Below are positions 56,226 to 64,000 of a stretch of DNA of 64,000 nt, one piece after another (the first letter of the stretch is position 1; each line of letters starts with the position of its first letter). A model generated the notes under the pieces. That model had not been told where the DNA came from, did not search any database, and saw nothing but the letters and a program-made list of their open reading frames with translations. Where the stretch lies: NCBI RefSeq assembly GCF_900114375.1, contig NZ_FOSV01000001.1, positions 426,600-490,599 of the forward strand. Direction: 5' to 3'. The position numbers were made by a program, and so were the translations under genes. The stretch is from Methylorubrum salsuginis (GTDB lineage Bacteria; Pseudomonadota; Alphaproteobacteria; Rhizobiales; Beijerinckiaceae).

Positions 56226-57131
56226 ATGACCCTGACGAGTCCGGCCAAGGACGACGCCCTCACCCTCCGGTTCTGGGGCGTACGCGGTTCGACGCCCACG
56301 AGCGGCCCGGAGACGGCCGAGTTCGGCGGCAACACGCCGTGTCTGGAAGTCCGCTGCGGCGAGCGCCTGTTCGTGATCGATGCCGGCTCCGGCCTCGGCG
56401 CCTTCGGCCGCGGCTGCGGCGACGCGCTGCCCAAAGAGATCGACCTCCTGTTCAGCCATCTCCATCTCGATCACAGCGCCGGTCTGCCCTTCTTCAAGCC
56501 CGCGGTGCTCGACGCGGAGCGCACGATCCACACCTATTGCGGCAATCTCGACGGTGAGAGCGCGCAGGGTGCGCTCGACCGGCTTTTTTCGCCGCCGCTC
56601 TTTCCCGTCACCCTCGACATCCTGCCCTGCACCTTCCGCCATCACGGCTTCCGGGCGGGCGAGCCGCTGCACTTTTCCGACGGCTCGCGGGTCGATACGA
56701 TCCTGCTCGACCATCCGCAGGGCTCGACGGGCTTCCGCTTCGACCACGCCGGCAAGCGGCTCTGCGTGATCAGCGACATCGAGCACGGCGCCCACTGGCC
56801 CGATCCGGCGCTTCTCCGCTTCGTCGAGGGCGCCGACCTGATCGTCTACGACGGCATGTTCACCGAGAACGAGTATTCGCGCTGCTGCGGCTGGGGGCAC
56901 TCGACCTGGCAGAAGGGCGTGGAACTGGCCAAGGCCGCCCGCGCCAAGGCGCTCGCCATCATCCACCTCCATCCCTGCCATTCCGACGCGCAGCTGCGCG
57001 GGGTCGAGGCCGAGATGCAGGCCGAGATGCCCACCGCCTTCATCGCCCGCGAGCGCCAGTCGATCGAGGTCGGCCGTCCGCTGGTGGCGCTCGCCGAGCC
57101 GCCGGTCCGCGCCGTGGCGCGGCGGGCCTGA
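56226..57131 (+). CDS. MBL-fold metal-dependent hydrolase
   Basis: A 301-residue protein. LRFWGVRGSTPTSG at the N-terminus and FGGNTPCLEV are typical of this RNase-Z-like MBL group. The metal motif HLHLDHSAG is complete (HxHxDH). SDIEHG and AIIHLHPCHSD supply further ligands. Two-metal phosphodiesterase or lactonase chemistry is possible; substrate unknown. Standalone gene. Confidence 0.85.
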   Translation: MTLTSPAKDDALTLRFWGVRGSTPTSGPETAEFGGNTPCLEVRCGERLFVIDAGSGLGAFGRGCGDALPKEIDLLFSHLHLDHSAGLPFFKPAVLDAERTIHTYCGNLDGESAQGALDRLFSPPLFPVTLDILPCTFRHHGFRAGEPLHFSDGSRVDTILLDHPQGSTGFRFDHAGKRLCVISDIEHGAHWPDPALLRFVEGADLIVYDGMFTENEYSRCCGWGHSTWQKGVELAKAARAKALAIIHLHPCHSDAQLRGVEAEMQAEMPTAFIARERQSIEVGRPLVALAEPPVRAVARRA

Positions 57132-57716
57132 GGGGCTTCCGTCGAAGCCTGCGGGCCGACGGGGCTTTCGGATCCAGCCCGGTCTCAGATCCGTAGGGTT
57201 CCCTCCCCCGGCCCCCGGCTAGCGTCTCGCACAAAACTCCCGCTGCGCCGTCGCGCCCGCAGAGAGCACCGGCTGTGAACGGGCGTTTTGTGAGGCACTC
57301 TTATCCGGAGAGGTCTGACGGCGCGTCTGCCCGTCTTCGGGCGAGGCAGGATAAAGACCTCTGAGATGGTCGGGCGGATGGACGTTGCGTCCGTCTCACG
57401 ATGCACCGCACGCCAGCGCGGCTTCGCGCGCCATCCCGGATGGCGTCTTCAAGACGGCGCATCCGATGGACGGGGCCGCGTCTTCCGCCGACGAGCCGGC
57501 TCCCGCCTTGCGGGGCCGATGCTCCGGTGTTCATTCCGACGAAGTGGGGACCGGGTCGTCGAACGAAGGCGCGTCGAAGCAAGGCGAGAGCCGCCGGCCT
57601 GACGCGATCGGGTCCGATCCGGCTCCGGCACCTCGCTCCCGGACGACGAACCGTCCGCCGGACGGGCGATCCCATCGCGATGGGATCGCCGTCGCGGGAC
57701 GGGGCGTCGATCCGGA
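57132..57716. other. 585-nt intergenic region with a possible RNA structure
   Basis: It lies between convergent MBL and mucR genes. At 57301-57362 there is a TTATCC / AGAGGTCT ... GGATAA / AGACCTCT arrangement around a GCCCG-TCTT-CGGGC hairpin, in the order a-b-a'-b'. At 57655-57700 short palindromes occur (GGCGATCCCATCGCGATGGGATCGCC). Several frames are open on both strands but none resembles a protein. Confidence 0.5.
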
Positions 57717-58235
57717 TCAGGCCGCGGTCTTGCGGCGGCCGCCGGTCTTGCGGGTTGTGCCGGCGCGCGGGGCCGGCGTCTCGGAGACCGTCGCGTCCTC
57801 GGCGGCGGCCTTGGGCGAGGGCTTGCGGCGCTGCTGGCCGAGGCCGAGATCCTTGGCGAGCGCCGAGCGGGCCGCCGAGTAGTTCGCCGAGACGGTCGGG
57901 TAATCGTTCGGCAGGCCGTAGCGGCGACGGTAGCCCTCGATGTCGAGGCCGTGCGTGGTCAGGTGACGCTTGAGCGTCTTGTACGGCTTGCCGTCGATGA
58001 AGGAGATCAGCGCGTCCGGGGTGATCGACTTCTTGATCTGCGCGGGCGACGCCTTCTCGATTTCTTCTTCCTTCGGAGCCTGCGGCGCCGACAGGCCGGT
58101 GAGGGCCGCATGCACCTGCGTGATCAGGGCCGGAAGCTCGGCCGACGGGAGAGAGTTGTTCGAGACATAGGCCGAGACGAGATCGGCGGCGAGTTCGACA
58201 CGATCGAGCTGAGACACCTGACTGGCTTCCGACAT
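57717..58235 (-). CDS. MucR/Ros-family transcriptional regulator lacking zinc-finger cysteines
   Basis: A 172-residue protein, longer than typical MucR (~145) through a Lys/Arg-rich tail. The N-terminal oligomerisation part is LAADLVSAYVSNNSLPSAELPALITQVHAAL. The DNA-binding core is KRHLTTHGLDIEGYRRRYGLP, then YSAARSALAKDLGLG. Where Ros has two cysteines (C-x-x-C before EDGK) this reads LISFIDGKPYK, with none. The His pair RHLTTH remains. CAGGAA precedes ATG 58235. It probably regulates exopolysaccharide, motility or cell-cycle genes. Confidence 0.86.
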   Translation of the reverse strand: MSEASQVSQLDRVELAADLVSAYVSNNSLPSAELPALITQVHAALTGLSAPQAPKEEEIEKASPAQIKKSITPDALISFIDGKPYKTLKRHLTTHGLDIEGYRRRYGLPNDYPTVSANYSAARSALAKDLGLGQQRRKPSPKAAAEDATVSETPAPRAGTTRKTGGRRKTAA

Positions 58236-58571
58236 GCTGCAATTCCTGATTTGCCCCACGTTCTTCGAAGTATAAGGATTGCCGCATAGTGCAAGTGGGT
58301 ATCTAGGACTTTTCCCAGGATGTGACTGGGAAAATCGAGAAATCGTGCGGTTCAGGGCTGTCGTTCCAGCGATGAGGCCGTCCGCGCCGCCCCTTTCGTG
58401 GCGTTCCAGGTGCTTTGGGCAAGCTGAGGTCCGGTCGAGATGCGGCGTCTGACCGGTTGATTCGCACAGTTCACGGCGGCGTGAAGAGGTCTCGGCGACG
58501 AGAACCGGTCGAGGGGCGGCTCGTGCCTCGGATTGTCGATATTCGGCGGTGTCTCGGGCGGGTGCGGCCGG
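58236..58571. other. 336-nt upstream region of mucR
   Basis: The ~100 nt nearest mucR is unusually AT-rich for this genome. It includes a TTCTTCGAAGTATAAGG tract at 58261-58277 and a possible promoter at 58269-58294. The remainder shows no gene. Confidence 0.45.
58269..58294 (-). promoter_or_regulatory. Possible mucR promoter
   Basis: On the minus strand TTGCAC (58289-58294) and TATACT (58269-58274) are 14 nt apart, shorter than the usual 17, so either box may be wrong. The site is 34 nt before the mucR start and next to a CTTCGAAG palindrome. Confidence 0.35.
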
Positions 58572-58994
58572 TCAGAACCCGAACGAGGTCTGCACGGTGG
58601 GGGCCGGGCGCGGCACGGGCCGGCGCGCCGGCTCCGGCTTGCTCGGCCGCGCGTCGGGCAGGCTGCAGCGGTAGACCACCGCGTCCGGCGGCCCCAGCGT
58701 GGCGTGGAGCGGCACCGTCACGGTGTCGCCGGAGAAGCGCCAGTGGCGGGTGCCGCGGTCCCAGTAGAGCCAGACCGTCGTGTCGTGGCCGGCCACGTCG
58801 AACACCGCGGCGCGCTTCGACAGGGCGCGCACCGTCCGCGGCTCGTACAGGCCCTTGCGGCGGTACGCCTCGCGGGCCGCCGCATCCTGGCGCTCGACGA
58901 AGGTGTTCTGGACGATGCGGAGCGTCGCCCCGGGCTTGCGCAGGAACTTTTTGAAATCGCTCAAGGAACGCAAGACCACGGGCATCGCCTTCAT
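58572..58994 (-). CDS. Hypothetical protein (140 aa)
   Basis: It begins MKAMPVVLRSLSDFKKFLRK. A helical first half is followed by a beta-rich stretch (AAVFDVAGHDTTVWLYWDRGTRHWRFSGDTVTV) and a Pro/Arg-rich tail ending TSFGF. No signal peptide or family recognised. The coding bias matches the neighbours, so I regard it as real. It is divergent from the VWA gene. Confidence 0.55.
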   Translation of the reverse strand: MKAMPVVLRSLSDFKKFLRKPGATLRIVQNTFVERQDAAAREAYRRKGLYEPRTVRALSKRAAVFDVAGHDTTVWLYWDRGTRHWRFSGDTVTVPLHATLGPPDAVVYRCSLPDARPSKPEPARRPVPRPAPTVQTSFGF

Positions 58995-59199
58995 CCTGTC
59001 GTCAAGTCACGGACTCGCTCTGCATTGCCCGACGGAGCTTCAATGAAGCGGATGACGGTTGTGTCCGCCCTCGAAAGACTCGCGGAGGGGATATCCACCG
59101 GAAACGGACGTCTTCCACAGGACTCGCGCGGGCGGCGGCGGCGCGATCGCATCCGGGCCCCGGCTTGACCCGCGGGCGGGCCTCGGGCGTTTAGACCCG

Positions 59200-60375
59200 A
59201 TGCTGCTCTCCTTCTTCACGAGCCTGCGCGAGGCCCGCGTTCCGGTCACGTTGCGCGAATACCTCACCCTGCTCCAGGCGATGGAGCGGGACCTGCCCGG
59301 GAAGCGCGTCGAGGAATTCTACTTCCTCGCCCGCACCGTGCTGGTGAAGGACGAGGCCCATCTCGACCGGTTCGACCGGGTCTTCGCCACGGTGTTCAAG
59401 GGGCTGGAGACCCTGGGCGAGGCGGTGGAGCCGGCGGCGATCCCCGAGGAATGGCTGCGCAAGCTCGCGGAAAAATACCTCACCGACGAAGAGAAGGCCG
59501 ACCTGAAGGCGCTGGGCTGGGACAAGCTGTTCGAGACCCTGAAACAGCGCCTCGCCGAGCAGAAGGAGCGCCATCAGGGCGGCTCGAAATGGATCGGCAC
59601 CGGGGGCACCTCGCCTTTCGGCGCCTACGGCTACAATCCGGAAGGCATCCGCATCGGTCAGGACGGCAACCGCAACTTCCGCGCGGTGAAGGTGTGGGAC
59701 AAGCGCGAGTTCCGGGATCTCGACGACACCCGCGAGCTCGGCACCCGCTCCATGCGGGTGGCCCTGCGCCGCCTACGCCGCTTCGCCCGCACGGGGGCGG
59801 CCGAGGAACTCGACCTCGACGGTACGATCCGCGAGAGCGCCCGCAAGGGCTTCATCGACGTGCGGCTGCGGCCGGAGCGGCGCAACGCCGTGAAGGTGCT
59901 GCTGTTCCTCGACGTCGGCGGCTCGATGGACTGGCACGTCGAGTTGGCCGAGGAGCTGTTTTCCGCCGCCCGCTCCGAGTTCAAGCACTTCGCCCATTTC
60001 TACTTCCACAACTGCCCCTACGAGGCGGTGTGGACGGAGAACCGCCGTCGCCACGAGGAGCGCATCCCGCTGCTCGACGTGATCCGCACCTATCCGGCGG
60101 ATTATCGGGTGGTGTTCGTGGGCGATGCCTCCATGAGCCCCTACGAGATCGCCCATCCGGGCGGCTCGGTCGAGCATTGGAACGAGGAGGCGGGCGCGGT
60201 CTGGATGCAGCGGGTGCTCGACCATTTCGCGAAGGCGGTCTGGCTCAACCCGATCCCGGCGGAGCACTGGGCCTACACCCAATCGATCGGCATGATGCGC
60301 CGCCTGATGTCCGACCGCATGTTCCCGCTGACGCTGGAGGGTCTCGACGGCGCGATGCGGTCGCTCCTGCGGTAA
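59200..60375 (+). CDS. VWA domain, CoxE-like protein
   Basis: A 391-residue protein of the YehP/CoxE type. A helical N-half has LREARVPVTLREYLTLLQAM. A central segment (SKWIGTGGTSPFGAYGYNPEGI) precedes the VWA domain. Its MIDAS motif is DVGGSM. FVGDASMSPYEI follows. These proteins work with MoxR-type AAA ATPases in metallo-protein maturation; no MoxR gene is in the window. ATG 59200 is chosen because similarity starts there, though the frame is open from 59059. Confidence 0.85.
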   Translation: MLLSFFTSLREARVPVTLREYLTLLQAMERDLPGKRVEEFYFLARTVLVKDEAHLDRFDRVFATVFKGLETLGEAVEPAAIPEEWLRKLAEKYLTDEEKADLKALGWDKLFETLKQRLAEQKERHQGGSKWIGTGGTSPFGAYGYNPEGIRIGQDGNRNFRAVKVWDKREFRDLDDTRELGTRSMRVALRRLRRFARTGAAEELDLDGTIRESARKGFIDVRLRPERRNAVKVLLFLDVGGSMDWHVELAEELFSAARSEFKHFAHFYFHNCPYEAVWTENRRRHEERIPLLDVIRTYPADYRVVFVGDASMSPYEIAHPGGSVEHWNEEAGAVWMQRVLDHFAKAVWLNPIPAEHWAYTQSIGMMRRLMSDRMFPLTLEGLDGAMRSLLR

Positions 60376-60881
60376 GTCCTGCGTTCCCGAAGGACAAGTC
60401 CCTGACTTTTTAATATATTAGTCGTGCACCCAATGCGGTCGGATGACAGGGTCATCGGACGACTCAGGCTGTCTCTGGAGCACGGCGCTGACGCGGTTCG
60501 AGGAGCAGCGCACACCCGGACACGGGAGAGCCGGGCCGAGGGTCTCGCTGTATGACCTCACCCTGTCGGTTCACGGGGGGCTACGAATGTCTTTGCGGCG
60601 CCCTGCCGCCCGAGCACTGGGCCGCCCGTTGTTCGATCGACCCGCCTGCCTTGGCTGCCCGCCTACCGAGCCTGGCTCGCAACATCGACCCCGGACGCGT
60701 AGCCGGAAGTCGTCGAAAACCGGAGGAACGCACCGCGGAGTCGAGGCCCGCCCGCGGTGCCCACTTCTCAACCGCAAAGCGCTTGGCAGCCAAAACGCTT
60801 TGAAACGGCTGGGCTTGCCCTCTTGCCGGAACAAAGCGCCGCGCCGTGGTCTTCCCTCCTCCAACACGGAGGGAATTCATC
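60376..60881. other. 506-nt region upstream of a micro-ORF
   Basis: At 60404-60423 lies an AT-rich tract (GACTTTTTAATATATTAGTC), partly palindromic, just after the VWA gene. It could be a terminator region. The rest shows short open frames without recognisable content. The promoter of the 27-residue membrane protein should lie at the right end. Confidence 0.45.
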
Positions 60882-60965
60882 ATGCTCAAAGGCGGACTTC
60901 TATGGTTGATCGGCATTCCGTTGCCGATCATTCTGCTGCTGTGGTTCTTCGGCGTCTTCCACTGA
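60882..60965 (+). CDS. 27-residue single-helix membrane protein
   Basis: ATG 60882 follows GGAGGG at 60869-60874, an ideal spacing. The product is almost entirely one hydrophobic helix: MLKGGLLWLIGIPLPIILL followed by a short aromatic end and His. Small integral proteins of this MLKGxLLWLIGIPxPI type recur in alphaproteobacteria, from memory of the family. Function unknown; possibly membrane stress. Confidence 0.7.
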   Translation: MLKGGLLWLIGIPLPIILLLWFFGVFH

Positions 60966-61032
60966 TCCGAGAGGATACGCATCCAAGCACGAACGAGGCG
61001 CGTGAAGACGGTGCGCCGATCCTCCGATGGTG

Positions 61033-62235
61033 TCACCGGCGGCCCGGTTCGCCGGTGCCCTCGGTCCGGTGCGCGAGCCCGACGAGACACAGCCCGCTCA
61101 GCGCCAGCGGCGCCATCATCAGGAAGGTCGCACCGCTGCCGAGCGCGCCGTAGACCGACCCGCATGCCAGCGTCGCCAGCGCCGAGACCAGGGCGGTCGA
61201 GGCGCCGACCGTGCCCTGGGCCCGGCCCCGCGCCCCGTCGGGGGCGAAGGCCGAGACCGCGTTCATCGCACCGAGATGCGTCGCCCCGAAGGTGAGGGCG
61301 TGGAGCATCTGCAGCGGCACCAGCACGGCGAGATCGCCACCGGCCAAGCTCAGGCCCACCGCCCGGATGGCGGCGGCGATGCCGCCGAGCGCCAGCAGGC
61401 GGAACGGATTGCGCCAGCGGGCCGGCAACCGGGCAAGCCCGGCGAACAGGGCGATCTCGGCGGCGACGCCGGTCGCCCAGAGCGCGCCGATCCAGGGTGC
61501 CGAGACCCCGTGCGCGGCCCAGCTCAGGCTGGCGAAGGCGTAGATCGCCGCGTGGCTCGCCTGGATCAGCGCCGCGGCGGCGATGACGAGCCACAGTTTT
61601 CGAGGCAGGCGTGGGGGCGGGCCGACGCGCTCGGGCGTCCGTTCGCGGGGGGCGGCCCGCTCGCCGGCCGAGAGCGCCACGGTCGCGGCGAGGAGCGCGA
61701 GGCCGGTGAGCAGCAGCGGCACCGCCACCTGCCCGCCGAGCGCCCCGAGCAGCGCCCCGCCCGCGAGGTTGGCGAGCAGGAAGGCGACCGAGCCGAACAT
61801 CCGGATCCGGGGGTAGTCGATGCGTTTGGGGGCCCGGCGGGCGGCGGCCAGCGTCAGGTAGTCGATGCTCGGCACCAGCGGCGCCTGCGCGGCGGCGTTG
61901 ACGACGATGAGCAGCCCGAGCAGGAACACCGCGAGCCCGGCCGCCGCCGGCATCAGGGCGTAGGTGACGGCGAGCGTCAAGCTGCCCGCCGCCAGCAGCG
62001 TGCGCGGGGCGACGCCGCGGTCGATCAGGCCGGTGAGGGGCCGCGTCGCCACGATCTTGGTGGCGATGGGCAGCGCGAGCAGCAGGCCGATCAGCCCCGG
62101 TTCGAGCCCCAGGGTGCCAAGCCAGACCGGCATGAACGGCATCGCCACGCCGATCTCGACGAAGACGACCGCGTAGAGCAGGCCGAGCCGCAAGGGATCG
62201 GGGCCGGGGTCGGCCGCGGGGGAGGGTGAGGACAA
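61033..62235 (-). CDS. MFS transporter (PPP/HsrA-like)
   Basis: A 400-residue protein with 12 predicted helices. LGLLYAVVFVEIGVAMPFMPVWLGTLGLEPG and RIRMFGSVAFLLANLAGG fit the phenylpropionate permease-like MFS_1 branch. ATKIVATRPLTGLIDRGVAPR contains the helix 2-3 loop. Substrate unknown. Divergent from the CheZ-like gene. Confidence 0.82.
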   Translation of the reverse strand: MSSPSPAADPGPDPLRLGLLYAVVFVEIGVAMPFMPVWLGTLGLEPGLIGLLLALPIATKIVATRPLTGLIDRGVAPRTLLAAGSLTLAVTYALMPAAAGLAVFLLGLLIVVNAAAQAPLVPSIDYLTLAAARRAPKRIDYPRIRMFGSVAFLLANLAGGALLGALGGQVAVPLLLTGLALLAATVALSAGERAAPRERTPERVGPPPRLPRKLWLVIAAAALIQASHAAIYAFASLSWAAHGVSAPWIGALWATGVAAEIALFAGLARLPARWRNPFRLLALGGIAAAIRAVGLSLAGGDLAVLVPLQMLHALTFGATHLGAMNAVSAFAPDGARGRAQGTVGASTALVSALATLACGSVYGALGSGATFLMMAPLALSGLCLVGLAHRTEGTGEPGRR

Positions 62236-62416
62236 GGGCCGCCGGTCCCGTCGTGATGCGCGCGTCCGGGGGAGGACGCCGCCGAGGTTTCAGCCGAGGA
62301 TGCGCCTGCGGCTCAAGCGTAAGCAGCCGTTAAACGCCACGTGTCAATGTCATGGCCGTCCGTCAATCGTCGCGGGCCTGCGGTTCTCGCAGGTGCCCGT
62401 GTCCTTGCGGGGTGTG

Positions 62417-63586
62417 ATGTCGAGTTCCCGTTCCCTGACGCCCCACGATGCGTCGCAGTACGACCTGATCGAGGCCGCCGTCCGGGAGACCGAGCGCGGC
62501 CGCTGGTTCCTGGAAGAGTACGCGCGGCGCAACCGCAACGCCGACACCGACGTGCTGCTGGGCGCGATCCACCGGCTCGAATCGGCGGTGACGGGGGATC
62601 GCGGCGGCGGCGGCGACGACGTGGTGCGCTTCCGCGGCGACCTGATGGACATGGCCGACGCCATCGCCCGCACCCGGGCGGAGGTGGCCGCCCTCTCCGG
62701 CGCAGAGCACGGCGAGAGCCGCCTCACCGTCGCCTCGGAGGCGCTCGATTCCATCGTGCGCGCCACCGAGAGGGCGACCTCGGACATCCTCGGCGCGGCG
62801 GAAGCCGTGCAGGAGGCCGCCTGGACGCTGCGCGAGACCGGCGCCGACGGCGCCCTCTGCGACGAGCTCGACCGGCACGCGACGCAGATCTACACGGCCT
62901 GCTCGTTCCAGGACCTGACGGCGCAGCGCACGAGCCGCATCGTCCACACCCTCCGTTACCTGGAGGATCGGATCGCCTCGATGATCGGCATCTGGGGTCA
63001 CGACGAGGGGGTGCCGGACCTCGACGCCGACACCCGCATCCGCCGCGACACCGCCACGACCCTGGACGCCGCCCTCGATCAGACCGACGTCGACCGCTTC
63101 CTCGACATGGAGAGCCCGGCCGCGCCGGCCGCGCCGGCCGCGCCGTCGCGGCCGCCGCTCTCGGCGGTGGCGCTCCACGAGGATCTGGCCTTCGTGTCCG
63201 TGCCCCCGGACGCTGCGACGGACGGCGAGGCCGCGGCCGAGCCCGAACCGAACCCCGAACTGGACATCGCGGAGGACGCCCTCGCCGAGGAGGCTTTTGC
63301 CGATGCCCCCATGGCCGAGGCGGCGTCGCCCGAGGCGGACGAGCCTGCACCGGAGACGGAACCGGCCGAGGCGCTGCCGGCGCAGGACGAGGCGGCCCTC
63401 GAGGACGAGACCGTCGCGGAGGCGGCGATCGGCGACCTCTTCGACGGCCCCGCCGAACGCCCCGAGCCGGCCGCCGCGCCCGGAAAAGGTGCCGCGCCGG
63501 CCTCCGCCGAGGCGGACGACCTCGCCGCCGCCTTCCTCGACCTCGACGAACTCAGCATCGAAGAGAAGATCGCGCTCTTCGCCTGA
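62417..63586 (+). CDS. CheZ-like protein phosphatase with long acidic linker
   Basis: A 389-residue protein. The helical N-half (to ~215) contains SFQDLTAQRTSRIV, with D166 and Q170 at the positions of E. coli CheZ D143 and Q147. Residues ~235-370 are a disordered Ala/Glu/Pro region. The last ~15 residues (LDLDELSIEEKIALFA) form an amphipathic helix like the CheY-binding tail. It would dephosphorylate a CheY-type protein. GGGGTG precedes ATG 62417. No chemotaxis genes are in the window. Confidence 0.78.
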   Translation: MSSSRSLTPHDASQYDLIEAAVRETERGRWFLEEYARRNRNADTDVLLGAIHRLESAVTGDRGGGGDDVVRFRGDLMDMADAIARTRAEVAALSGAEHGESRLTVASEALDSIVRATERATSDILGAAEAVQEAAWTLRETGADGALCDELDRHATQIYTACSFQDLTAQRTSRIVHTLRYLEDRIASMIGIWGHDEGVPDLDADTRIRRDTATTLDAALDQTDVDRFLDMESPAAPAAPAAPSRPPLSAVALHEDLAFVSVPPDAATDGEAAAEPEPNPELDIAEDALAEEAFADAPMAEAASPEADEPAPETEPAEALPAQDEAALEDETVAEAAIGDLFDGPAERPEPAAAPGKGAAPASAEADDLAAAFLDLDELSIEEKIALFA

Positions 63587-63687
63587 GGCCCGCGACGCGG
63601 ATGACGGTTTGCGGCGGCGCGTGCGCGGGGTATGCGCACGGCGCCCGCCCCTGCCGGGCTCATCCCGATCGCGTCGCAGTCCCGGCC

Positions 63688-64000
63688 ATGGCCCTGCATC
63701 TCCTGAAGCTGTGCGTCGGTCCCGCCTCGATCGGCGAGTTGGAGGCCCGCATCGCCGGCCACCGCGAGGTGGCCCTGAGCGTCGGCGCCGACCCGCGCCC
63801 GTCCCACGTCACCCGCATGGTGCCGAAGCGCGCCGCCTCCATCGCCGGGCAGGGCTCGATCTATTGGGTGATGAAGGGCGCGCTGAGCTGCCGCCAGCCG
63901 ATCCTGGCGATCGAGCCGTTCACCGGCACCGACGGCATCGATCGCTGCCGCCTCGTCCTCGACCCCGCGGTGACGCCGGTCGCCCCCCGCCCCTGCCGCC
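63688..64000 (+). CDS. DUF1489 family protein (5' part; cut by window)
   Basis: The first 104 residues are visible, starting MALHLLKLCVGPASIGELEA, the DUF1489 hallmark (MxLHLxKLCVG). MVPKRAASIAGQGSIYWVMKG, then CRQPILAIEP, also fits. No function is known. It lies 101 nt after the CheZ-like gene. Confidence 0.85.
   Translation, partial: MALHLLKLCVGPASIGELEARIAGHREVALSVGADPRPSHVTRMVPKRAASIAGQGSIYWVMKGALSCRQPILAIEPFTGTDGIDRCRLVLDPAVTPVAPRPCR

Noticed and set aside
57366..57973. Overlapping plus-strand frames between MBL and mucR genes
   Set aside because: Arg/Pro/Ala-rich in all frames, partly antisense to mucR, no start signals.

Overview
The window is a stretch of very GC-rich chromosome (roughly 70% G+C by eye, high third-position GC) from a Hyphomicrobiales alphaproteobacterium. 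Methylobacterium/Methylorubrum is my best guess. The guess rests on family content (MucR/Ros, an EcfG-type sigma factor, Usg, DUF6481 beside CspA, DUF1489, DUF502), two alkanesulfonate-type loci, an OFA-family carboxylate antiporter, and Rhizobiales-style intergenic palindromes. No database was searched. I see no rRNA, tRNA, CRISPR array or intact mobile element; one transposase remnant is likely.

Layout. 1-3.3 kb: a 5'-complete, 3'-cut sensor kinase (minus strand) whose N-terminus matches the plant ethylene-receptor domain, a degenerate AMP-ligase-like protein and a receiver-like protein. 3.3-12.5 kb: three small minus-strand genes including cspA, then the DNA-repair block mfd - sdhE - (HEAT-repeat gene) - recG. 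12.8-16.3 kb: a small membrane protein, a DUF502 protein, a GlcG/HbpS-like protein and an OFA transporter. 17.1-21.6 kb (minus): organosulfur/nitrogen ABC importer operon 1 with OsmC and acyl-CoA-dehydrogenase-like genes. 22.2-24.6 kb: groES-groEL and usg. 24.8-31.9 kb: organosulfur locus 2, a minus-strand arm (SfnB-like dehydrogenase, ssuD, ssuA-like, cupin) divergent from a plus-strand importer (binding protein, permease, ATPase). 32.1-35.7 kb: glmS and glmU. 35.9-39.3 kb: PepSY protein, DEAD-box helicase, repetitive membrane-anchored protein. 39.9-44.1 kb: a NarX/NarL-type two-component pair overlapping tenA and a PfpI gene, then a GNAT gene. 44.2-48.7 kb: epimerase, amino-acid permease, a NepR-like/EcfG-like fusion, a class II amidotransferase. 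48.8-54.7 kb: an orphan ActF plus NrfD-ActD pair (alternative complex III-like) divergent from a large pseudo-ABC protein. 54.8-64 kb: L,D-transpeptidase, MBL hydrolase, MucR, a VWA/CoxE protein, a 27-residue membrane protein, MFS transporter, CheZ-like protein and the start of a DUF1489 gene.

Themes. The two sulfur loci imply use of sulfonates or sulfones when sulfate is short. mfd, recG and sdhE form a conserved housekeeping neighbourhood. glmS and glmU supply UDP-GlcNAc. The most unusual items are the ethylene-receptor-like kinase, the NepR-sigma fusion, the ACIII-like pair with no redox subunits nearby, and the pseudo-ABC protein with a triplicated ENLLFG motif. At least five families of intergenic palindromic elements lie between the genes.
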